From Acanthopleura granulata (taxonomy: Eukaryota > Mollusca > Polyplacophora > Chitonida > Chitonidae): a stretch of DNA of 64,000 bases. Shown here piece by piece: positions 1-11,866 of this stretch. A program made the position numbers and the translations under genes. The stretch is taken from assembly GCA_016165875.1 (NCBI GenBank), contig JABBOT010000001.1, positions 40,538,252-40,602,251 of the forward strand, read 5' to 3'. The notes under the pieces are model-generated. The model worked only from the letters and a program-made list of their open reading frames with translations, made no database searches and was not told the DNA's origin. How positions within the stretch are numbered: position 1 is the stretch's first letter; the number at the start of each line of letters is the position of its first letter.

Positions 1-389
1 AATTGGCAGCTTATGAGACAAAAAGATATTTCTTACATGATGGGCATATAACTGTCTTACCGCCAAAGCTCTACTGAAGTGTGTCACTAAATCTTCAGTT
101 ACACTGTGACCTGTTTCACAAAGTCACTTTGAACTGAAGTCCAAAACTTCACTTTTAAGCTAAAATATTTCAAGATAGTTACTCAGATCTGGCTAAAACT
201 GCTAAACCATCCTCGGCCTTGAATCAGCGATCAAACATTTTACAGATACACATATTCACCGTTTAATCTGCATTGCACAGTTTTAATTGTATAGGCGAAA
301 GCATGAAATCGCTTTGTGAAACGGGAAACCGGATATCTCGACCTGACATGCACTGAAAGGAGATCAGTTGTACCAGATTGCTAACTTAC

Positions 390-3084
390 CAATGTAGCAT
401 TCCTTGAAGAAGAAGTCCATGGTGAGCTTTGAGGTGTGATTCGGTTTATTGAGCGTCTGCAGATTGGGAAGGAGGGGTGAGGCAGATTTGTAAAACACAC
501 ATGAACCCTGGATGTAGGTCCACACCCAGCACTCCTCTCCCTCAGTCTCATAGCTAAGGCATTTCTCCTCACAGAACGCCTTGGTGCCATTCTGAGTGAA
601 GGCCGAAGAGTGGTCCAAGGTGACGCCATCGTGCGCATAAACTACACTGTCCACTATACCTTTACCGCGGTACACAGTGAAGATGCAGTTGTGTTCTGTA
701 TACATACGGGATGTAGTTACATATAGCATGTATATAAATATATGGCATAATTCAATTCGTGTCGGGGGTACGTGGCTCACTCGGTTAGCGCGCTATCGCA
801 GCGCAATGACCCGAAGCCTCCCACCAATGCGGTCGCTGTGAGTTCGTGCCCAGCTCATGCTGGCTTCCACGGCCAGCAACCTGCGGATGGCCGTGGGTTT
901 TCCCCGGGCTCTGCCTGGTTTCCTCCCACCATAATGCTGGCCGCCGTCGTATAAGTGAAATATTCTTGAGTACGGCGTAATACACCAATCAAGTAAATAA
1001 ATAAATAAATTCCTGTCCGATTGGGTCGAGTCCACAAATCCATTTCTGCCTTAAGTCAAAATTCTGAAACAGATTCTATACAGCTTATCTTTGGGTCCTG
1101 AAAATTAAAATTTTGGCCACCTAATCAATACTGTGCTTTAATAATCAAAGAGATGTTTAAATTTCATCAAAAAAATAATTTTCTTAAATTAGAAATACCT
1201 TAGTGGAACCGGTAAAAGGTGTCTACAAATCCCATCTCATATGGCGTACTTAAATTATGAGAAATATTGTAAATAGTCAATCACCAGCGTACGTGTCCTA
1301 AGAAGAGATTGTAATGTTTAATTCTAAAGTTATTCATAGATGATAATTTATGCCTAAGTGTTTGCTTCGGGCTGATCTAATCGGCTAAAGAGTTGTAAAG
1401 GCAGATGGCTTCGTAAGTATTTATGAACCAAGTCTCGGGTTTGAAATCATCAACAGTGATCAATCGGTTGCAGGTTTGTCGTGTATATTCATGCTATCGT
1501 GAAAATGAAATATTCTTAAGTATATATATATCCCACCAATAATTCAAATAAAAAGCGCCCTGAATTTTTGGCTGTCATATACCTTTGTTGGTGTTCTCTA
1601 ATTTGTTTTGAAAATTTATTGTTATATTTATTCTTATTTGTGCAATTTTGAAGATCTATAAACAAAATATAGGTATAAAACGACGTCTGAGCTTGGTATT
1701 ACACAGATATGCCATTGAATAAGACCTGCAATTCACTCAGGAAACATACATGATGTCTTTATACATACTTACATGTACTGTTAAAGGTACAAAATATACG
1801 TTCCGCGACATACCTGTAGGAAATTCACAAATGAACGGCTTTCTGCTGGCACAGTTTTCTTGTCGCCATACTCCGTTGAGATCCGCCGTGACACACAAGT
1901 CGGCGCAGATCAAAGGCTCAGGTAACGGTTCAGCCCACCTCGTCCAGTTATTCGCCATCAGCTCGCTATCCGCCCATCTATAGTGTAACTCTAGCCCCAG
2001 CCAGTAAGTTAGCCTCCGAGCATAGCATTATAACAAGAAAGTACATATTATAGGTATCTCCATTTCAATATTTTACGGCGAAGCTAACAATGTAAACGTC
2101 ACTCGAACCACAGGGGAAATCTGGATAATCTATTTGCTTATTTCATTGGTGTTTAACGCCGTGCCCAATTCCCACGGCCACCCGCAGGTTGTTGGCAGAT
2201 CTTCCCACGTACGACCGGAGAGGAAGCCAGCTAAGGCTGGAACTCAGAAATCTGGATATGAATAGTATTATATACGTGCATTTGTCACTATAATTATAAA
2301 GATGTAATTTATTGTCAGCCTAAGACACAGAGGCATCAAAACAGAATCATACTTATTCAATTCAAAAACTTCATTGAATGCGTCCAGAAATCGCATGCGC
2401 TAACGCACACGCAAACGCATGTCCGTTGCAGAACACAGCTTCATACAATCTTTTCACGACTCATAAAGTACTGAGACTTACATAAACTGGTCACCATGAT
2501 GTCCTTGGGTTACATTGGCTGCAGCAACGGCAGTGTTTACCATCCTGGTTTTGGTCAGCGTGTCCACCTTGACCAGCTGGCCCCCCGTACTCTCACACAC
2601 CTGAAGGGCTCGACCCCAGCCAACCGTCTCTGGGTGGTATATAAGGTGGGTCAACGAAGAGACATTTCCGGGGGCCTGGCAACCTTTAGTGAATATATCC
2701 ATACAAGATTAGGCCTATGCCAAAAGCATCTGATAGAAAAGACACACATATGAACGAAAGGCAATGCCACGATCTTGACACCAGTAAAATTGGTAACACG
2801 CTGCTATAAATGTCAGCTGGTTTACGGGGTAATGGAGCACAAGCTATTAAAGGTTTGTGCTCCTAAACAATGTAAACGATTTCCTGTTGTGCGCAAGAAT
2901 ATATATGCTGATAGCACTGAACACATCAGTATGCAAGAAAATATTCGGTTCCTTTGATCACTATAGGCAATAATCGGCATATCGTAATAAAATGCCAATA
3001 TACAGGAAATTAACAGCTTAACACTGCTGACTTACCATTTAAAGAAAGAAGAGGGGAAATCACAAAAAGCACAACAATCAGCAT
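390..3084 (-). CDS. Secreted C-type-lectin-like protein with PAN/apple-like domain (3' partial)
   Basis: Four exons join in phase on the minus strand: 3084-3036 (start ATG at 3084), 2683-2482, 2013-1814 and 695-390, each with GT donor and AG acceptor. Exon 1 encodes a short hydrophobic signal peptide beginning MLIVVLFVISPLLSLN, with no in-frame ATG upstream before a stop. Exons 2 and 3 encode a C-type lectin fold: GCQ start, W-x-A-x3-C-x3-GGQLV, the WLGL core, and the C-terminal DLNGVW...C...PFICE block with paired cysteines. Exon 4 is cysteine-rich (FCEEKC, EECWVW, GSCVFY) and resembles a PAN/apple adhesion domain. The EPN/QPD and WND calcium-sugar motifs are not seen, so sugar binding by the classical route is doubtful. 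Exon 4 ends with a donor at 389-385 and I find no further exon down to base 1, so the gene continues past the left edge. Family assignment is firm; ligand and role are unknown. Confidence 0.85.
764..1010 (+). mobile_element. SINE family A, near full length
   Basis: A tRNA-like head (GGCTCACTCGGTTAGCGCGC as A box, GTGAGTTCGTGCC as B box) is followed by the family body and an (AAAT)n tail ending at 1010. It lies in the intron between exons 3 and 4 of the lectin-like gene. The flanks TTCGTGTCGG and TTCCTGTCCG look like an imperfect target duplication. Confidence 0.85.
1488..1553 (+). mobile_element. Degenerate SINE A tail fragment
   Basis: GTGAAAATGAAATATTC followed by a TA-rich stretch and CACCAATAATTCAAATA resembles the 3' end of family A. 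It is weakly conserved. Confidence 0.35.
2131..2253 (-). mobile_element. SINE family A, internally deleted
   Basis: Minus-strand copy. The tail side (CATTGGTGTTTAACGCCGT) joins directly to the CCCACGGCCACCCGCAGGTT segment, so the central GGCCAGCATTATGG block is missing. The head is truncated after the GGCTGGAACTCA part. It sits between lectin exons 2 and 3. Confidence 0.75.
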
Positions 3085-3719
3085 GACGCATATAAACGCC
3101 CTGAACGATGCATATACACGTGAATGGGCTGATAAAAGATCCTCGAGCGAGTGATGATCGACTGGGTGTTGACATCATCCACTCTAACACAGATTCCGCT
3201 GTCCACTTGATGTCAACAGCATCGTATCTCTAAAACGCGTGCTGTATCTAGGCTGGTTCCGCTGTTATGCGCGGGTACCAGAAGGCCAACGGGAATGTGA
3301 GATGATGACCAGAACCCCAACGAGGTGACTTCTTAGCTGTTTTCTGAATTATTAATCTGATATGAAAGTATGGACAGCAAATATCATTGAAAGAAGAGAA
3401 TCGAAACTGAAGGCATACCGGTATATAGGTTGTATCTCAACAGTTGTAATGGATAGAGGAACTGGGTGAAACCAGTAAATCATGGAATTATAGATCGTGC
3501 GACCGGTATACCAAACATGACGTGGTTTCACAAAGCTGTATCATTTAGACTTCTTGGTTTAAACGTGTTTATTTTCCTTCACATATACACAGTAAGCCAT
3601 AGGCTTATAGCGTGTAACATTCGTAGAAATTTATATATCATCTTTTCTTGAGAAGCAAAATATATTTTATCACTATTTTGAAACTATTTTGACAGAAAGA
3701 TAAGCAGATAATAATTATT

Positions 3720-3835
3720 TACAGAATATTAAATATAAATATACATATACATACACATACTTATACACACATACATGTGTGTGTATATATATACACTTCT
3801 ACATATATAGACATGTACATAATTATAGTTAATTA
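3720..3835. repeat. TA/CA-rich simple sequence
   Basis: Runs of ATAC, ACAC and TATATA dinucleotides form an impure microsatellite-like stretch. Confidence 0.6.
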
Positions 3836-3905
3836 GACTTCTTCAATCAATGATTATTGTTTAGTGCCACATCGGCAATATTTCAGCTACACCGTGGCGA
3901 CAGCT
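3836..3905 (-). repeat. Repeat family C fragment (molluscan-type interspersed repeat)
   Basis: The stretch with TTTAGTGCCACATCGGCAAT and TTTCAGCTACACCGTGGCG matches the pattern of a repeat I recall from gastropod genomes. A second copy is at 39942-40012. Confidence 0.5.
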
Positions 3906-4121
3906 TTCTCTGATAAAAACTACTGTACCATAGCACATGTACCAAAAATTGCTAGCCTGTATCTTTATCAAGGTATATAGTGTTTATCAGCTGTATTCTA
4001 CGATAGTTTTTATGGAACTTGTTCATGTTCTTTAGTGTGGTGCTAATTTTGTTTTCTTTCTTACTGTTTAAAGACACAAATGAAGTTCAAATTTTTGCAT
4101 ATTTGGTTGAAAAAGACGTTT

Positions 4122-4182
4122 TCATCTCCGGCAGCTCGGTTTCCTCACCCTAATAATGCTGACTTAAGTGAAATATTATTGT
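4122..4182 (+). mobile_element. SINE family A fragment
   Basis: CGGTTTCCTCACCCTAATAA and CTTAAGTGAAATATTATTG match the 3' half of family A in plus orientation; head and tail are absent. Confidence 0.55.
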
Positions 4183-4514
4183 CAACGGCAATAATTCACA
4201 ATTCAAGAAAAATAAATTTCAGGAGACGTTTAAATTTTACGCTTATAAACTACAAATTGAATTATTATTCAACAGTTAAAATAACTTAATAACATATGGA
4301 CTCTAACCATAGCTCTCGTCAACGTATTGGCTAACATCCTCTTGGAGATTTGCATTAAGCAGGCCCGGATAGGGTCATACTTGAAACTGACAACAGTGGA
4401 ATAAATACTACAACTGGGAGGGGCGTGGTGCTTAAAAATGTCTTTGACATGGCATTGTCCTGATGCAACCAGATAACAATGCCGGCAATGTGATCTGCTT
4501 CCCATAAGAAGTCC

Positions 4515-4717
4515 TCCTGTTTATTTATTTTAGTGGTGTTTTAAGTCGTACTCAAGAATATTTCACTCACACAACGGTCGCCAGCATTATGGTAGGAGTA
4601 AACCAGGCAGCTGGGTGGCAGACCTTCTCAGGCACGGCGAGAGAGGAAGTCAGCACGAGCTGGACTTGAACTCACAGTGAGAGAATTGGCGCTAACCCCT
4701 CGGCCACGGATGGCCCC
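4515..4717 (-). mobile_element. SINE family A
   Basis: Tail, ACTCAAGAATATTTCACTC, GCCAGCATTATGGTAGGAG and the B-box region GGACTTGAACTCAC are present. The copy ends in the tRNA-like CTCGGCCACGGATGGCCCC head. A gap lies between the CAGCTGGGTGG and GCAGACCTTC parts. Confidence 0.85.
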
Positions 4718-5875
4718 AGAGCTCTTACCAAAATCATCTTGTGAGCTATGTTAAATCCGAATGAAACAAATATCTGGGAAACAATTGGGTCTCATTTAAA
4801 CAAATTCTACTGTACAACTGTTCGTTCTGCTTTGGTGTTTATTTTAATTTGATGTCATACTAATTTTTCACTAATTTTGTACGATGTCGGCCAGTTACAC
4901 GAGTCGAGGAAGTCGGAGGGCCCAGAGTAAAGGAGACCACTGATGAAACTCGTTTGTGTGACATACCAGTCATACCAGTCCACCACATGTGGTCAGCCTC
5001 TTCGACGTACATATTAATACCACAGAAATCTCTGCTCGACAGTGGCACTGGATACACATTTTGTGTGATCTGGCAGATTGAAAAGAATGCACCTTAACTG
5101 ATCAACCACGATCTGCTCACGCCTATTGTAAAATGGAGTTTATTTCCACTGCAGACGACTATAGGATTCGTGATTCACAACGTACTTAATGGCTTTTAAC
5201 TGAAAACGAACACGTGATCAACAGGGCATCGTTACACATACTTATGTCCTGAACAAGTTATTTCACAATGTTACACGGCTGACAAAGCATTATGAGTAGA
5301 GAGTCCTGTCTAAAGTTCCTGGTGGGTCACAGCCTTTAAACTTTTCAATTTTTACACCTTCTCACTTTGGGACACAACATATCGGTAGATAGAACAATTT
5401 TAACTCTATGGAGAGAACAGGTCAAATGTTTTCTAGCACAAAAAAGTGTTATGACTTAAATTTCTGTCTTTCGTTGTGGTTTAATAGGACATAATTGAAG
5501 AATTTTCACTCATCGTCGCCAGTTTTATCGGTAGTGGAAACCAAAGAACCCAGAATACACCACCAGCCTTTGGCAGTTCACTGTCGAACTGTCACACATG
5601 TAGCATGCTATATGCCAAACTGCTGGAGGACAAGCTGTCTCCGCACAAGGAAACGTCATCCACTGCTTCTTGTCACCAGTAGAAGCAGGGCTATCTTGAG
5701 AACTAGAAATTCCCTGTTCGAGAATGGCAATGAGCCTATATCCCTAAGCAAGGCTTTTCTTAACCCAAACGAAAACTCATTTGGAACATACATGTACAAA
5801 TTAATAGTTGTGTGAAATTATTAGTATTGCTGAATTCCAAAGTCATAAGAAAAACATCACTACTCACATCTTCAT

Positions 5876-6052
5876 GCACTAATGGTTAGATTGATAGCCC
5901 AGAGCCTATCAAAGATATGGGCACTATGAGTTCAAGTCCAGCTCTGGCTCCGAATATACGATGGAAAGTCTGCCAATCTCCTGATTGTGGGTTTCCCCTG
6001 GGCTTTGCTTTCCTCTCACCATAGTGCACGCTGTCACATAAGTGAAATATAC
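5876..6052 (+). mobile_element. Diverged SINE family A
   Basis: A B-box-like TGAGTTCAAGTCCAGCTC is followed by GTGGGTTTCCCCTGGGCTT and ACATAAGTGAAATAT in family order. The head is degenerate. Confidence 0.65.
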
Positions 6053-6685
6053 ATCACCCTTAAGATAAGAATCAGTCACATTCCTCATTTCTCTGTGGTG
6101 TTACACTACCTGCTATTCACTGTTGTTCACTATTTTTATTTATTTGAGGTTGGATTTAAAGAATGTTTCATTCACTGTTATTTGACCAGCAAAAAAAAGT
6201 TGTTTTAGAAAGAAGGTTGTAAATATTACTTTTGGCTCCAAAAGATATTTTTTTAAACAGGAAGACAGATCATCCTTCCTTCAAAATATACCTCAAATCA
6301 CCAAAATTCTAACATGAATGTAACTAACCCCTCAGATGAAATGACCAACATTTGCCAGGTATCCGACAAACCTCAGATTTAAAAATTACATGTATTTCTG
6401 AGAGCCAGTTTCCAGAACTAGTCAGGATTGTTCAGGGGTGTGTTAGCTGAATTAGCCAGTGATGGTCCTATCTATAATCAATTCATCATAAAACGGTAAA
6501 GTAAATAAGTACCACAAGACAGGCTTGTAACAAACGGTGTTCACAGCAAAGTTGTATTTGTTCATGCAAAATTCCATTCTATTGCCATCCTATTTCTTAA
6601 ATAGATCAATTTGTATTCTACTTTATTCAAGGTCAGAACACACACACAATGGTGTGATTTACTGTAAACCTCATATCATTTCACA

Positions 6686-6691
6686 TTTATT
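6686..6691 (-). other. Candidate poly(A) signal for NDUFAF1
   Basis: AATAAA on the minus strand, about 280 bases beyond the NDUFAF1 stop codon. No nearer canonical signal was seen. Confidence 0.4.
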
Positions 6692-6969
6692 TTCACCAAC
6701 TTCTTACAGCAGGGTAACACGTGGGTGAAAAATTCCATGAAATTATAAACCATTCACTGGACAAGTACACATCAGCTTTCAAACAAAAACATATCCACAA
6801 TGTATTTTCATGCCTAACCCATATGTCTGGCTACAGTAGATGTAACTCACTTTTCAATCAGTTAAAAGTGGCACTGTTATCACAGACTAGACACACAATT
6901 ATGAGAGTGCATAGGGATGCATCTCCTGTACAGTTTAAAAAAAAGGAGCACACCTAGCAAGGCTCCCTG

Positions 6970-9900
6970 TCATGTTCCAACAATAAATGGCGTAACTTCG
7001 TAACTCTCATAAGCAAAATCTTCATCGTCATTTTCATCATACATCAGTCCAATATAATCTATCTCCAGCTGAAACGGTCCATCGTTCCCATCGCCTTGAG
7101 TCAATCCAAAATACGAGACTTTGTTTAGTCGAATCCGCTCCTGATTGTCTTGTATTCGTCCTTTAGACGTCAGGAAGAACTTTGAAAAAGGAATCTGAAA
7201 GTAGTGGCATATACAGAACTGAGTGATTATGTGTTTAAGTGACCCTACCATTGCTTTGTTAACATGTATCAATACATCACCACATACTGGGGATATTAGG
7301 CCACCCCAATTCCTCAACCTTTCCTCATATGAACGTCAAAGGGCAACATTCAGTGTGATTTATGCACCTTTTGAATCTAAATATGCAGACAAAACTACAC
7401 TGGTTTGGTTATTCAATTTACAGGGCTTCACAAAAATACAGTGTGCACAGAACAATGCTCTCAGCACATACTGGAATAAACATCTCACAAACATGCCCAA
7501 ATGTTAAAGAATTGTAGTAATAGGTTTTCACTTAAAGAATCACCAAGGCTTTTCTGAAAAGCAGAGGAAACTAAAAAAGAGTGGGACAACTTTAATATAG
7601 CAGACTGGTAAAGTTCAGGTAACTGAAAATGAATTGTTAGCTACTCATGCCGCTCCCTATTGTATGGATACAATTAAGGTTTGCCAATTATACATCACTT
7701 GGGAAAAAATAACAAAAATTTTTTTATCTTTTCCACAACAAATTTCTTCTCTTAATAGTGGCGTAAATTAAATTTATGACCGAAGCTATATTTTGTCAGG
7801 ATTTGAGTCAAAGGTCAAGTTTACAGGAAAACAATTATGTTTGGCCAGAAACTGATAGCTGTTAATCATTACATGTGATTTAAAGGTGAACTATCACAGT
7901 TCTCTTTTTTGGCTTTTCTTTAAATATCTGAATGATATACCAGTGATATAAAACGAAAAGATGCATAAAGTGAGTATTTTTACTTGTAGAAAATAAAAAT
8001 ATATTTAACATCTTCTTTCTGAGGAGAAAAAAATCACACATTGCTTGTCTGCCCTTAAATAGTGCTAGTGTGTCAAATATGTGTGAAGTAACTGTTGCTT
8101 TTCTGGGTTTGAGGTGCAATGTTTACTAGTCTGTATGCCAGATCAAAACATGTCTCCTCAAAATGATGACAGCATAATTTAGAATGTTTATTCAGTCTGG
8201 TAATGTAACATGGCAGTTATCCATTTTCATCGCATGAAACCTAATCCTATCACAATTTGGCATGTAATTAGCACATTGATTGCTAGGCAAATCAGCACAC
8301 TGCCAAGAAGACACTATGGGAACATCAGGGGCAGAAAAGCATGTAGATAACACCAAGCTTCATGTAACTCAGCCTATCAGTCAGGAAAATACATGTAACA
8401 TTTTTTTCTTAAAATCTAGTAATTTTTATTCTTTAAATCACTACGGCTCCATGGATCAGCTATAGGCTACACTGTGCCAAGTTTGCATGAAAAAACTGAT
8501 CAACCAGGACAGTTCACCTTTGAAGAATTTTGAGTAAAAGGTTAAGAGACGCAATCAATACACACCTTCTGACATGCAATGTTACGACAACTGATGTCCC
8601 TTTGCTATATGATTTTGCTGCTTTATAGCATGGTACTGTAGGGTCAATGTTCACAATTTAACAGGGCCTGGTACATACAATATTGAACATTTATCAAGAA
8701 CGGTGAAACAAAACCTCTGAAATGTGTGCTCCTGCCATGCTGGGTATCATTTTGGGCAACAGTAATGACATTTCACTTGAGGATAGTTCTGAACTCATAA
8801 GGATAGGCACCTGACCCTACCATGCTATAAAATAGCCACGTCATTTAGCAATGTGACGTCACTGTGTTGTTGTAACGACATAACTTGAAACTTGCGTATT
8901 AGTAGTGGCCTTAATAATCCAGGGTTTATGTGTTAGAGGTGATGTGTCTATACATGTGTTGAGTACAGATTTCATACGCATAAAATCATATATAAAAAAG
9001 GCATAAAAACTACTGTATTTATTGAACATTTTAGCTTTAACAGAATAATTTAATCAAAGTCTCAGCAATCTGGACATACATGTAATGTATGTTCACAGGG
9101 GGTGTTCTTGCCAATTTCTCTTTAGGAACTCAACCTGAACAAACTGGAAAACTCTTTTTTTTTTTTCGTCACCAATGCATCAAAAACTCAGTAGAAAATC
9201 TGTCTAAGAATAAATTTTCCAGTATTTTCTATGTGGTTTCTACAACAAGAAAGTGGCTAGAAAACCCCCTGGTTCTTAGGTTAATTAGACCAGTTGGGGT
9301 CATGGTTTACCTTGGAGGTTTGCCAGTAAGGTCCACCTCGGGTGTACAAGGTGAAGTTATACTGATCATGCCAAGTGACATCATAGTAAGTGCTGATGCC
9401 GATTGTGAACAGGTAGGGTCGGCCATCTCCTCTTACCCGCATAACCAGGTGACTGTACCGGGTCCAGTCATATGGCTCTTCTCGCTGGAACGATTTCTAC
9501 ACACAAAGAATACAAGGAATTTCTTTATTTATTTGATTGGCGTTTTATGCAGTACACAAGAATATTTCACTTATATGACAGCAGTCAGAATTATTGTGTA
9601 AAGAAACTGTGCAGAGCATCCCCAGGTTGCTGGTGGACAATCCCACGTACGGCCAGAGAGGAAGTCGGCATGAGCCGGACTTGATAAAAGCATCTATTTA
9701 CAGAAACAATAACATTCGGCATGTTGGAACGCATGCCTAACTTTGTGTAACTTTTCATGTTTAAGCCAAGTCTCATGTTTCAATTTAGCTAAAGAAACAT
9801 TAAAAAAACATGACAAAACCATAATTTTGTAGAAAATGGACCGTATAATCCAAAACTCAAAGGCCATATGTAAACTGTCACAATGAAACTATATGTACGT

Positions 9901-11578
9901 ACCAAATTTCAAGGCATCATTTTTAAATTCCAGAAAACTACCAGTGTCCAAAAGTGGAAAAAAAAAAAAAAAAAAATTGGCTTCACACTGTTGAAACCAA
10001 CCTGAAATTCAAACTTAACCTTAGCTTCTCAACATAAAGCCATGCATCAAGTTTCAATTCCAGATGATGAACCATTTTGAAAAGTTGTCAGGAACTGATG
10101 TGTGACAGGACTGACAAGGTAAGGTGTAATGGGTCATTCCATGTCGAATCAGCCAAAAAAATTTTTTTATGCATTCTGAAAAAACTCCTAAAAATACCTT
10201 AGCATAGGAGGAAGCTTTGCCAAGTTAAGGCCACAAATTCCAAGTGGTTTTTGAGACATGGCCTCCTAGAAACACATGTTGATGTTCATTTTTGACAGTC
10301 ATGAAAACCTTCATTGTTCTGGAAGCATTGATGGCTGTGAATTCCTATTGAAGGGGGCTAGAGGTCTGCAAATCCACCTTTCAGAATATGCTCTCAGAAA
10401 AGTAATATCTTCAATATTTTTGGAGATACTAACCACTATATATCACACTTTGATTAACGACTGTCAAAATGAACATCACCAGATGTTCCTTGGAATTTGT
10501 GGTCATAACTTGGAAAACCTTCCTCATATAAGCTAGTCGCTGTGAGTTCAAGCCCAACTCATGCTGGTTTCCTCTCCGGCCGTACGTGGGAAGGCCTGCC
10601 AGCAACCTGCGGATGGTCGTGGGTTTCCTCCGAGCTCTGCCCGGTTTCCTCCCACAGTAATGCTAGCTGCTGTCGTATATTCTTGAGTATGGCGTAAAAC
10701 ACCAATCAATTCAAATATATCAAATCATATAGCTAAAGTATTTTTAGAAATTTTTTCAGAATTTTCCAAAGAGGTCACTACAACAGCTGTCTGAAATGAC
10801 ACAGAATGATCCTAATGCTACATGTAATTAGTACCCTACAGTTCCGCTAGGAGGCTAATAACTACCAGTATCGCAAAATAGAACAGAGAACTTGCACGAC
10901 CTTTCGGCAGTCATATTGAGATAGTGTTTCTATACCAGGCAATGCTCCAATAGGACAAGCTAAAGCTTGAGTGATGTATGATGTCACATCAAAACCTTCT
11001 GCAATCAAATCTTTCAATGAATAACCACAGTCATCACAGTCATATTCACAGCTCACAATCAGCTTAAAACTAAACTCTACCTAAAAAAATCTTACCATAT
11101 TTCTGGGCGATCTAAGGTGGCAGTACCCTGCTCTGTCTATAATACCGTCCTTTGGAAATTCAGTACAAGTGTATCCCGAGAACAGGGCGTGGTTATGTCG
11201 GCTGAGTGACAGATTAGCCGAGCTCTTGCCCTCTCGCAGATCCTGGTCACTGGTCACAACCCACGGCTCCAAAGCCTCTTTGGAGCTAAATCTTTCAAAA
11301 TACTCAAAGTCTTGGTGGAAACGACAGTAAAATCCATCGCATCGCAGCTTGATCATTATCTCCTCTTTCAGTTTCCAAAACTCCGGCTTCAGACTTCGGA
11401 ATCCCTCTTTCAGCATGTCCTTAAGTTCCATAGGTTCTTTGGTGTCATAGCCACCTTTCTTGTCACGTTCAAAGAATGTGGCTTTGCAGCATGGGATGAC
11501 TGTTACCCTGTGTGTGCCACAGAACAGTCTGTGTCTTGCAGCTGACACTCTGCACAAAGACCTCCACATTCCTGCCAT
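6970..11578 (-). CDS. NDUFAF1: NDUFAF1 / CIA30, mitochondrial complex I assembly factor
   Basis: NDUFAF1 is part of the MCIA complex that assembles intermediates of respiratory complex I in mitochondria. Three minus-strand exons join in phase 0: 11578-11096, 9496-9311 and 7194-6970 (TGA at 6972-6970), giving 297 aa against about 327 in human. The ATG at 11578 follows an in-frame TAG seven codons upstream. The first 26 residues are Arg/Ser-rich and almost free of acid, as expected for a mitochondrial presequence. Exon 1 holds the start of the CIA30 fold (WVVTSDQDLREGKS, ALFSGY, GYCHLRSP). Exon 2 holds YDWTRYSHLVMRVRGDGRPY and LYTRGGPYW. Exon 3 holds IPFSKFFLTSKGRI and GPFQLEIDYIGL. These blocks match the family from memory over the whole domain. 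CHP1 lies divergently 7.8 kb away, with no functional link implied. Confidence 0.95.
7306..7528 (+). repeat. Interspersed repeat family R2, copy 1
   Basis: A roughly 220-bp unit with CCCCAATTCCTCAACC, ATTCAGTGTGATTT, AAAACTACACTGG and TGGAATAAACATCTC recurs at 32632-32831 and 34318-34545 in the same orientation. It lies in NDUFAF1 intron 2, close to exon 3. Confidence 0.75.
8811..8912 (+). repeat. Repeat family D, copy 1
   Basis: TGACCCTACCATGCTATAAA, CCACGTCATTT and TGACGTCACTGTGTTG align with 20226-20318. The TGACGTCA palindrome is a CRE-like site carried in the repeat. Confidence 0.6.
9521..9685 (-). mobile_element. SINE family A, head-truncated
   Basis: Tail TTTATTTATTTGATTGGCG, ACAAGAATATTTCACTTAT and the CCACGTACGGCCAGAGAGG block are present. 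The copy stops near GAGCCGGACTTGA, losing the tRNA-like A box. It lies 25 bases beyond the acceptor side of NDUFAF1 exon 2. Confidence 0.8.
10206..10529. mobile_element. Foldback / MITE-like element with long inverted arms
   Basis: The left arm (about 10206-10300) and right arm (about 10459-10529) are inverted copies. They share GAGGAAG, CCAAGTTA, CCACAAATTCCAAG and TGATGTTCATTTTTGACAGTC (one base shorter in the right arm). About 160 bp of non-coding sequence separates them. No transposase is present. It lies in NDUFAF1 intron 1 and directly abuts a SINE. Confidence 0.7.
10533..10718 (+). mobile_element. SINE family A, 5'-truncated
   Basis: Starts at the B-box region (GTCGCTGTGAGTTCAAGCCC) and runs through CCGGCCGTACGTGGGAAGG to the CACCAATCAATTCAAATA tail. 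The A-box half of the head is missing. Confidence 0.85.
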
Positions 11579-11685
11579 GACGGGCCACCTGCTCTTCTAT
11601 CTCAAGCTGCACCTATGTGAAGTCAGGAAATAAACACATATTTTAACCTGCAAAAATCATGAAAAATTTATCCATCCTTAGGCCT

Positions 11686-11866
11686 TGTAGTGGGAGGAAA
11701 CCACACAGAGCCCAAGGGAATCCCATGACCACATGCAGGTTGCTCGCAGAGCTTCCCATGTACGACTGGAGAGGAAGCCAGCTGGAGCTAGGCTTCAACT
11801 CACAGCAATTGCATTGGCGAGGGGCATCTGACCAGCATGCTAAACCCCTCGACCACAAAGGCCCTC
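11686..11866 (-). mobile_element. SINE family A, tail-truncated
   Basis: GTGGGAGGAAACCACACAG through CCATGTACGACTGGAGAGG to the CTCGACCACAAAGGCCC head. The ACTCAAGAATATTTC tail half is missing. It lies about 110 bp upstream of the NDUFAF1 start codon. Confidence 0.8.

Larger units (their letters stand above)
3085..6969. other. Intergenic spacer between lectin-like gene and NDUFAF1
   Basis: I see no convincing exon here. It holds TA/CA-rich simple sequence (about 3720-3835), a family C repeat (3836-3905) and three family A SINE copies or fragments. The open frames at 3466-3651, 4080-4289, 4860-5057 and 5495-5815 have no recognisable domain and no supporting splice structure. Confidence 0.6.

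Noticed and set aside
364..780. Single-exon 138-codon gene
   Set aside because: Only 390-695 is exon; the ends of the frame run into intron on both sides of good splice sites.
4860..5057. 65-codon minus-strand frame as a lectin-like exon
   Set aside because: Trp-rich but without the CTLD cysteine pattern or a convincing donor and acceptor pair.
7195..7317. N-terminal extension of the last NDUFAF1 exon frame
   Set aside because: A clear acceptor at 7195-7196 joins exon 2 to IPFSKFF in phase; upstream residues are intron read-through.
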